DNA from: Treponema sp.
Lineage (GTDB): Bacteria > Spirochaetota > Spirochaetia > Treponematales > Treponemataceae
Direction of reading: 5' to 3'
NCBI GenBank assembly: GCA_017453705.1
Contig: JAFTEK010000360.1
Location: forward strand, 1 to 10,260
DNA length: 10,260 bases
The notes under the pieces are model-generated. The model was given only the letters and a program-made list of their open reading frames with translations, did no database searches and was not told the DNA's origin. Positions within the stretch are counted from its first letter, which is position 1. Each line of letters opens with the position of its first letter. Both the position numbers and the translations under genes were made by a program. Below are positions 4,735 to 10,260 of this stretch, piece by piece.

Positions 4735-5859
4735 ATGAAATTCACTTTTGACCGCGATGCGATGATAGGCGAGATTGCCATAGCCCAGGAGATTATTTCC
4801 ACCAAGAACGCAGGATCCATACTGTCCAATGTTTCCCTCACCGCTTCCGGCAACGCGCTGACCATAAAAGCGACGGATGTGAAGGTTTCCTTCCAGGCTA
4901 CAGTTCCAGTGCAGGTGCTGGACGAAGGCTCCACGACAGTCTACTGCGACAAGCTCATGGGCATTCTCTCAGCCCTCCCGTCAGGGGAAGTCGAGTTTAT
5001 GCAGCAGGGCGAGGACGGCCAGCAGGCTCTTGGCGTAATCATCAGGCCGGTTGGCAAGAAGATAAAATTTGAGATGCGGACTATGAGCGAGGAGAAGTTC
5101 CCCGATGTCGCCGTCTCCGAGGACGCCCCCTACTTTGAAGTCGCCGCCAAGGAAATAAAGGAGATGATTGCCCAGACTGTCTTTGCCGTCAGCTCCGATG
5201 AGACCCGCTACTTTATGAACGGCGTGTACTTTGAGAAGCAAGGTGACAAGCTCAACATGGTCGCCACCGACGGCAGGCGGATGGGCTTCTCTTCCAAGGA
5301 GATTCTGGCCGGCGTGCCGGACTTCCCCGCCGCGATAATCCACCCCAAGGTGCTGGGCATCGTGCTCAAGCACTGCCCCGACGAGGGCAACATCAGCATG
5401 GCTATTGTTGACAAGATGGTGTTCTTCAAGTTTGGCAGCTACCGCTTTGGGGCAGCCCTTATAGACGGCCAGTTCCCCGCCTACGGCCGCGTCATTCCCA
5501 CCAGCCAGGCCTACCACATCACGGTGTCCAAGGACGAGCTTGTGGCGGCTATGAAACGTGTCGCCCTGATGGTGGACAAGAAGGCAGGGCGCATATACTT
5601 CAACATGGAGGACGGCCTTCTGCGCATAACCAGCCGCCAGAGCGACCTGGGCAGCGCGGACGAGGAGATTGCCGCTGAGTACGACGGGGACGCGATGTCC
5701 ATAGCGATGAACTTCCGCTACATAGACGAGCCTCTCAGGGTCATATCAGGCGACAAGATAACCTTTGAGTTCACCGAGGAGATGAAGGCGGTCACAATGC
5801 GGCCGGAGCCTGCTTCCCACTACTTCCACATAATAATGCCAATGCAAAAGGAGGCCTAG
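4735..5859 (+). CDS. dnaN: DNA polymerase III beta subunit (sliding clamp)
   Basis: This is a 374-aa protein of normal clamp length. It forms a ring dimer around DNA that tethers polymerase III and recruits repair and replication partners. Recognisable family segments are the N-terminus MKFTFDRDAMIGEIAIAQEI, the ATDVKVSF strand, EKFPDV, the second-domain phrase TRYFMNGVYFE followed by VATDGRRMGF, and the third-domain GQFPAYGRVIP. It ends in YFHIIMPMQ, corresponding to the usual terminal MPMR/Q motif. All three clamp domains are present. The ATG at 4735 is preferred over an in-frame TTG at 4729 because TAGGAG (4721-4726) is 8 nt from the ATG but only 2 nt from the TTG. The gene is preceded by divergent signalling genes rather than dnaA and followed by a lipase gene rather than recF, an unusual setting. 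Its own promoter and leader hairpin are visible. Confidence 0.97.
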   Translation: MKFTFDRDAMIGEIAIAQEIISTKNAGSILSNVSLTASGNALTIKATDVKVSFQATVPVQVLDEGSTTVYCDKLMGILSALPSGEVEFMQQGEDGQQALGVIIRPVGKKIKFEMRTMSEEKFPDVAVSEDAPYFEVAAKEIKEMIAQTVFAVSSDETRYFMNGVYFEKQGDKLNMVATDGRRMGFSSKEILAGVPDFPAAIIHPKVLGIVLKHCPDEGNISMAIVDKMVFFKFGSYRFGAALIDGQFPAYGRVIPTSQAYHITVSKDELVAAMKRVALMVDKKAGRIYFNMEDGLLRITSRQSDLGSADEEIAAEYDGDAMSIAMNFRYIDEPLRVISGDKITFEFTEEMKAVTMRPEPASHYFHIIMPMQKEA

Positions 5860-5897
5860 GACTGACTACCGCCAGATTTGGGGCGGAAAGCAGCCCC

Positions 5898-8108
5898 ATG
5901 TCAAGGACGGCTTTCCTCTCTGTTCTTCTGGCGATCCTTGCTCTTTTTACTGCCAGGGCCAAGCCGGTGAGCTTGAGCTTTGTTCCCATGTACACCGATG
6001 AGCGCAAGACTCTGGAGCTGGACTGGGACACATCCTGGTTCTCCCAAAGCCCTTCCAAGTACAACCACGCCCTAGCCCGCATATCCTGCTTTCTGGCCGA
6101 TGTCTCATACAGTGTGGACGCGGACGGGGATCCGGCGGATCTGATAGAAATATACCGCAAGCTCGGGGCAGACCCCGACAGCATAGCCACGCACTACAAT
6201 TTGGACTACAACAGTTCCCTTGGCAATGACCAGTGTGCATTCAGCATAGCGACCGTCCCCCTCCCGGACGGCAGCTCACTGGTAATCCTGGTTATCCGTG
6301 GAACTCCCGCGGGCAACAACGAGTGGCTTTCCAACCTGAACATAGCAAACTCCAAGAAAGAAGACGGCAAGAAGGCTGGCAGCCAGAACGAAGAAGGCTG
6401 GAACAAGGGCATGGAAGGCAGCCTGTACCACGAGGGCTTCCTAAAGGCCGAGCAGATAATACTCAAGTCGTTGGTCGCTTATGCGCACGGATGGGGGATG
6501 CCCGGCAGAAAGACAAAGCTCCTTATCACAGGGCACAGCCGGGGAGCCGCCGTCGCCAACATCATAGGCTCCCACATCGTACAGCAGAACCTGTTTGACA
6601 CGTCGGGCTGCTATATCTACACGGTCGCCAGTCCCAATGTGACGACACTGGACGAAAAGCTTGCTAAGGGCGAAATGTTTTCCTTTATATGGAACATCGT
6701 CAACGCAGAAGACGTGGTTCCTTCCATTCCCTTCAACAAGGCGGGCAACTGGAACTACAGGAAATTCGGCAACATCAAGGTTCTTGCCAACGCCTGGTCC
6801 GTGGGCAGAAAGAACTTTTATGAGTCCTTGTGCCCCAAGATGAACAATACCTACCGCTACCTGACCGGCAAGGACTACCAGCCTTCCGGGACGGGGCCTT
6901 TCATACAGGTTCAGCTGGGGAGGATGCTCGCCAGCATGAACCCTGACGTGGACTCCTTTTACAAGGGGGCTTTCTCCCTGCACGGCCCTCTGGCCAAGAT
7001 AGTGCCCGCCATGTTCCCCTCAGAGGAAGAGAAAGCAGAGGCCGCTGACAAGAAACCCAGCCTGACCGACAGGATACTGGGCAAGGTTGACAAGGGCAGT
7101 GACGGGGCAGTTAGCAAGATATTCGAGATTGTCAACAACCTGCACCAGAGCGAGAGCTACCTTTCCTTCCTTATGGGGCTGGATGAGAAGGAGTGCTTTA
7201 GCGACTCGCCATCCGTCCAGCTGGTGATAAAAGGACTTCCTGAAGCGGCCGTCCTGGACGACAAGGGAAACGAGATAACCCATGTAAAAGAGGGGCAGAC
7301 CAAGCTCTTTGAGCTGCACGAGTCCATGTCCGCCTGTGTGCTCGGCCTCAAGGAACTATCGCTCGGTTTTCCTACCGATGAGGACTTTGATGTTCTGCTC
7401 ACTGACAACTCCGTTTTCCCTACGCCCGTTAGTTTGACAATCGAACGGTACAGTGCGGATGGAGTCCTGCTGGGCAAAGAGGAAGAACAGGTTTATCCAT
7501 GCCAGACCAGCGCATACAGAATCAAGGCGGGAAAGCCTCTGCTGAGCATCTGGGGGCTGGATCCCCAGACGCTGACAGGCAAGGCACAGCGAGAGGCAAG
7601 GAGCATAACCGGAGCCTGGAAGGGGCTTAAGAAGAGGCTTTCTTTTGAAATGGATTTGGACAGCGACTTGAACCTGGGGCTTGGCGCTTCATACGGAACA
7701 CAGCTGATTTACGGCCTGATTTTATACCGCATTCCCTTCCAGGAAAACTTCCTGGGAACATGGGAAATAGACACAGGGCTGGGGCACAAGACCAAGCTAT
7801 GGAATTCCACATACCTGAACAGCGAGCTTTTGCTCCGTGGGGTATTTGTCCCCGACAGCGACCTTAGAGACGAGTCCGAGGAAGAGACTGGCAAAAGCGG
7901 CATTTTCTCGCTGGTTCCAGCCCTCCGCCTGTCGCTCGCATGGCAGCCCCTCCGCAAGGCACAGCTTTATACCAGCGCAACAGGCAGCCTCTTTATAAAG
8001 AACTTCAACGATGCGGCCTTTGAGTCCCACCGCGTCACAATAGATCCTGCGGAGATGAACAACGACCTGGCCCTGGTTGTCTCACTGGGAGTTGGGCTTA
8101 GGTTCTAG
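5898..8108 (+). CDS. Secreted class 3-type lipase with C-terminal outer-membrane barrel-like domain
   Basis: This is a 736-aa protein. Residues 1-21 form a signal peptide (hydrophobic core LSVLLAILALF, likely cut after ARA, no lipobox Cys). Residues about 55-420 resemble an alpha/beta-hydrolase of the class 3 lipase type: nucleophile S214 in TGHSRG, probable acid D272 (NAEDVVPSIP) and probable base H416 (HQSESYL, the position expected in bacterial relatives; H362 is an alternative). Residues about 435-575 are beta-rich without an assigned family. Residues about 580-736 have alternating beta strands and end in LVVSLGVGLRF. Hydrophobic residues at 1, 3, 5, 7, 9 and 11 from a terminal Phe match the outer-membrane protein end signature. 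It probably hydrolyses acyl esters at the cell surface. It starts 38 bp after dnaN with a modest GGAAAG ribosome site (5885-5890), so it is probably cotranscribed. The lipase call is firm; the barrel is inference. Confidence 0.85.
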   Translation: MSRTAFLSVLLAILALFTARAKPVSLSFVPMYTDERKTLELDWDTSWFSQSPSKYNHALARISCFLADVSYSVDADGDPADLIEIYRKLGADPDSIATHYNLDYNSSLGNDQCAFSIATVPLPDGSSLVILVIRGTPAGNNEWLSNLNIANSKKEDGKKAGSQNEEGWNKGMEGSLYHEGFLKAEQIILKSLVAYAHGWGMPGRKTKLLITGHSRGAAVANIIGSHIVQQNLFDTSGCYIYTVASPNVTTLDEKLAKGEMFSFIWNIVNAEDVVPSIPFNKAGNWNYRKFGNIKVLANAWSVGRKNFYESLCPKMNNTYRYLTGKDYQPSGTGPFIQVQLGRMLASMNPDVDSFYKGAFSLHGPLAKIVPAMFPSEEEKAEAADKKPSLTDRILGKVDKGSDGAVSKIFEIVNNLHQSESYLSFLMGLDEKECFSDSPSVQLVIKGLPEAAVLDDKGNEITHVKEGQTKLFELHESMSACVLGLKELSLGFPTDEDFDVLLTDNSVFPTPVSLTIERYSADGVLLGKEEEQVYPCQTSAYRIKAGKPLLSIWGLDPQTLTGKAQREARSITGAWKGLKKRLSFEMDLDSDLNLGLGASYGTQLIYGLILYRIPFQENFLGTWEIDTGLGHKTKLWNSTYLNSELLLRGVFVPDSDLRDESEEETGKSGIFSLVPALRLSLAWQPLRKAQLYTSATGSLFIKNFNDAAFESHRVTIDPAEMNNDLALVVSLGVGLRF

Positions 8109-8152
8109 GGGAAGGCTGACGAGCCTGTAGCGTTTAGAGGAGAAAAGAGAAT

Positions 8153-9223
8153 ATGCAAGACCAAGGCTCTGTTGAGAACATTGTGCAAGTCAAAGACCTG
8201 GCCATCTCATTCCGCACAAGCAAGGGAATGGTTCAGGCCGTGCGCGGCATATCCTACGAGCTCAAGAAAGGGGAGACCCTTGCCATAGTCGGGGAGAGCG
8301 GGTCGGGCAAATCCGTGTCCGCCCGTGCCCTGCTGGGCATAGAAGCCCCCAACGCCGTGATAGGCGGCGGACAGATTCTGTACCGGGGCGAGGATCTGCT
8401 CAAGTATACAGAAAGGGACTTTGAGAAAAAGCACATCCGGGGCAACCGTATATCTATGGTCTTTCAGGATCCAATGTCTTCACTGGATCCGATAATGAAG
8501 ATTGGCCCCCAGCTGACAGAAACCATGCTGCTGGCAGGAAGAAAGGACAAGTCCAAGGCTCTGACCAAGGCACAAGCGCGGGAGCGCGCCATAAAGATAA
8601 TGCAGGATGTAGGTATACAGGACGCGGAGAAGAGGTTTGACCAATACCCCTTTGAGTTCTCCGGCGGAATGAGGCAGAGGATTGTCATTGCGATAGCGAT
8701 AGCATCCCACCCGGAACTGCTTATATGCGACGAGCCGACGACCGCTCTGGATGTGACGATTCAGGCACAGATACTGGAGCTGATAAACTCACTCAAACAG
8801 GCCAACGATATGTCCGTAATATTCATCACCCATGACCTGGGGGTAGTGGCCAATGTCGCAGACAGGATTGCCGTCATGTACGCGGGCAAAATCGTGGAAG
8901 TGGGGACAGCCGATGACATATTCTATTCACCAGCCCACCCTTACACATGGGCACTCCTTTCTTCCATGCCGGACCTGGACACAAAGGGCAGCCTTGATGC
9001 AATACCCGGAACCCCTCCAAATATGCTCAACCCGCCAGCGGGAGATGCCTTTGCCCCGCGCAACAAATACGCCATGCAGATAGACTTTGAGAAAGAACCT
9101 CCGATGTTCCGTATCTCGCCAACACATTCAGCCGCGACATGGCTCCTTCACCCCAATGCCCCGCATGTGGATATGCCCGCCGCCATCAGGGAGCGGATAG
9201 AGCGGATGAAGGCACGGGGCTGA
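8153..9223 (+). CDS. oppD: Oligopeptide/dipeptide ABC transporter ATP-binding protein, OppD/DppD type
   Basis: This is a 356-aa cytoplasmic ATPase, the usual length for OppD/DppD. Visible motifs are Walker A GESGSGKS (47-54), Q-loop Q105 in VFQDP, signature FSGGMRQR (169-176), Walker B LLICDEP (189-195), D-loop TALD and H-loop H227. The C-terminal extension carries the peptide-transporter phrase PGTPPNML (285-292) and the FAPRxxYAM region. The four cysteines normally present in that extension are replaced by D298, N304, D311 and T329, so a metal or Fe-S site there is unlikely. The ATG at 8153 follows AGAGGAG (8136-8142). It begins 44 bp after the lipase gene and probably shares its mRNA. No permease, OppF or binding-protein gene follows; the next gene is convergent, so its partners, if any, lie outside the window. 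Confidence 0.92.
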   Translation: MQDQGSVENIVQVKDLAISFRTSKGMVQAVRGISYELKKGETLAIVGESGSGKSVSARALLGIEAPNAVIGGGQILYRGEDLLKYTERDFEKKHIRGNRISMVFQDPMSSLDPIMKIGPQLTETMLLAGRKDKSKALTKAQARERAIKIMQDVGIQDAEKRFDQYPFEFSGGMRQRIVIAIAIASHPELLICDEPTTALDVTIQAQILELINSLKQANDMSVIFITHDLGVVANVADRIAVMYAGKIVEVGTADDIFYSPAHPYTWALLSSMPDLDTKGSLDAIPGTPPNMLNPPAGDAFAPRNKYAMQIDFEKEPPMFRISPTHSAATWLLHPNAPHVDMPAAIRERIERMKARG

Positions 9224-9315
9224 TTCTTCTATTATAGAGCCTGTTACTGCACTGCCAGGGAAGCCGCTGGTGTTGCCCAAGCCAGTTTCCAAATAGCCCT
9301 ATTCTTCTATTATAG
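9223..9315. repeat. 15-bp direct repeats bracketing the dispersed repeat
   Basis: attcttctattatag occurs exactly at 9223-9237 (overlapping the oppD stop codon) and 9301-9315, 78 bp apart, and brackets repeat copy B at 9251-9300. It resembles target-site or element-end direct repeats, but it could also be two modules of a larger intergenic repeat. Confidence 0.8.
9251..9300 (+). repeat. Dispersed intergenic repeat, copy B
   Basis: This segment is 41/50 identical to 1465-1514 in the same orientation, with the shared 19-bp core at 9272-9290. It lies between the convergent 3' ends of oppD and the dihydrouridine synthase gene. Confidence 0.85.
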
Positions 9316-9337
9316 TACAGAGTTATAGAGCAGGTTG

Positions 9338-9364
9338 CAAAAGCCGGTTGCTTTTGAAACTGCC
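9338..9364. other. 7-bp hairpin between convergent genes, overlapping the inverted 14-bp motif
   Basis: CAAAAGC (9338-9344) and GCTTTTG (9350-9356) pair around CGGTT. The right side continues into the 14-bp motif 9351-9364, which is inverted relative to 1269-1282. There is no T-tract, so terminator function for either convergent gene is possible but weakly supported. Confidence 0.5.
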
Positions 9365-9365
9365 G

Positions 9366-10260
9366 CTAGAAATATTCCTGCAGCAGCCCGCGGTACTCGG
9401 CGGCAGTTGAACAGCGGACAATCTTGGAACGCAGGGCACCACCGCCACGTATCCCCGATGTGTATGAAGCAAACTTCTTTCGCATCTCAAGACAGGCCGC
9501 CGCCTCTCCCTTGTCCTGCATCGCTATATCCAGCTCCCGAAAACCCGCGCGAAGACGGTCTGAAACGCTTGTAGGCTCGTACTTTCCTTCCGTAAGCAGC
9601 TGCCGGGTGCGTGTAAACAGGAACGGATCGCCCATCGCTCCACGTGCAAACATCACTGCGTCCACTCCAGTCTCCTCCAGCATCCGCCTGGCGGTCTCCG
9701 GGCTGCTCGCATCCCCTGAGCCGAACACCGGAATACGCCCCGCAATGAACGACACGAGCTGCCCCTGTATACCCCAGTCGGCCTTGCCCTCGTAGCCCTG
9801 TGCCCTGGTCCGCGCGTGTATCGTGATTGCGGCAGCTCCCGCTTCCAGGGCTGCGGCGGCACATTCCTTCCATGTAAGATGATCTGCATCCCAGCCAGAG
9901 CGTATTTTCACAGTAACCGGCACCTGCCCCCGCTCAGGGTGCTGTGCCGTATACGCCTCGCTCGCCTCGCGGACGGCCCTAACTATCGCAAGCAGGCGGT
10001 CAGGCTCCTTGGTGAGCATACTGCCCGCCCCGCTCTTGACTATCTTGGGAACAGGGCAGCCTCCGTTTATGTCCAGAATCTCACAAGCAGTTTTCTCCAA
10101 TACAAGGGGAACAGCACGAGCCATCACATCGGGCGTTCCGCCGAATATCTGGACGGCGTATACTTTTTCCGCAGGGGAGCGGGCCATAAGCTCCTCGGTC
10201 TTGCCGGAGCCACGTGTCAGGGCTTCCGCCGACACCATCTCAGTCGTACAAAGGGCAGCA
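9366..10260 (-). CDS. dusB: tRNA-dihydrouridine synthase, DusB/NifR3 type (5' end cut by window)
   Basis: The frame is open from the right edge to the TAG at 9366-9368, showing 297 residues. The ATG at 10238 is internal: codons upstream of it read LCTTE, giving the family's conserved TEMVSAEAL phrase, so about 25-35 N-terminal residues are missing. The enzyme is an FMN-dependent TIM-barrel reductase that converts specific tRNA uridines to dihydrouridine. Visible motifs are the FGGTPDVMARA segment, the catalytic-cysteine motif DINGGCPVPKI with GAGSML after it, ITIHARTRAQGYEGKADW, IPVFGSGD, and the phosphate-binding stretch VMFARGAMGDPFLF, where FARGA replaces the more usual GRGA. The C-terminal helical domain (MRKFASYTSGIRGGGALRSKI) is present. 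It converges on oppD across a repeat-bearing gap. Confidence 0.93.
   Translation of the reverse strand, partial: AALCTTEMVSAEALTRGSGKTEELMARSPAEKVYAVQIFGGTPDVMARAVPLVLEKTACEILDINGGCPVPKIVKSGAGSMLTKEPDRLLAIVRAVREASEAYTAQHPERGQVPVTVKIRSGWDADHLTWKECAAAALEAGAAAITIHARTRAQGYEGKADWGIQGQLVSFIAGRIPVFGSGDASSPETARRMLEETGVDAVMFARGAMGDPFLFTRTRQLLTEGKYEPTSVSDRLRAGFRELDIAMQDKGEAAACLEMRKKFASYTSGIRGGGALRSKIVRCSTAAEYRGLLQEYF

Overview
The window looks like chromosomal DNA from a moderately GC-rich spirochaete, most likely a Treponema. The main reasons are the close resemblance of the DnaN sequence to treponemal sliding clamps as I remember them, an Rpn-type nuclease gene, repeat-filled intergenic DNA, and unconventional two-component proteins without an adjacent kinase. 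No rRNA, tRNA, CRISPR array, classical insertion sequence or phage gene is visible.

Left third (1-2680): an Rpn/PD-(D/E)XK 'transposase'-family nuclease gene runs leftward off the edge (1-798). A 743-bp gene-free stretch follows. It holds a 70-bp tandem duplication, a composite array of 23-bp repeats, small inverted repeats, an 18-bp copy of the nuclease gene's 3' end and one copy of a dispersed intergenic repeat. A LuxR-type regulator with a degenerate receiver-like N-terminus (1541-2359, +) starts just after this. Another 321-bp gene-free stretch then carries a strong hairpin, a 14-bp tandem repeat and a duplicated copy of the 3' end of the next gene.

Middle (2681-4485, - strand): two response-regulator genes form a tight operon. 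The promoter-proximal gene encodes a two-domain (degenerate REC + canonical REC) protein. The second encodes REC - low-complexity linker - Hpt. Together they could form part of a phosphorelay whose kinase lies elsewhere. The first gene appears to be transcribed as a leaderless mRNA.

Right part (4486-9223, + strand): a 249-bp divergent region contains a G9 tract, an extended -10 promoter and a 21-bp hairpin that sequesters the Shine-Dalgarno of dnaN. dnaN is followed, at gaps of 38 and 44 bp, by a secreted class-3-type lipase with a C-terminal outer-membrane-barrel-like domain and by an OppD/DppD-type ABC ATPase that lacks the family's C-terminal cysteines. dnaA and recF are not next to dnaN here. 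A convergent, repeat-bearing intergenic stretch (9224-9365) separates oppD from a DusB-type tRNA-dihydrouridine synthase that reads leftward and is cut by the right edge.

Most of the genes belong to known families. The most unusual items are the dnaN leader hairpin, the lipase/barrel architecture, the orphan phosphorelay pair with a possibly phase-variable promoter region, and the layered intergenic repeats.
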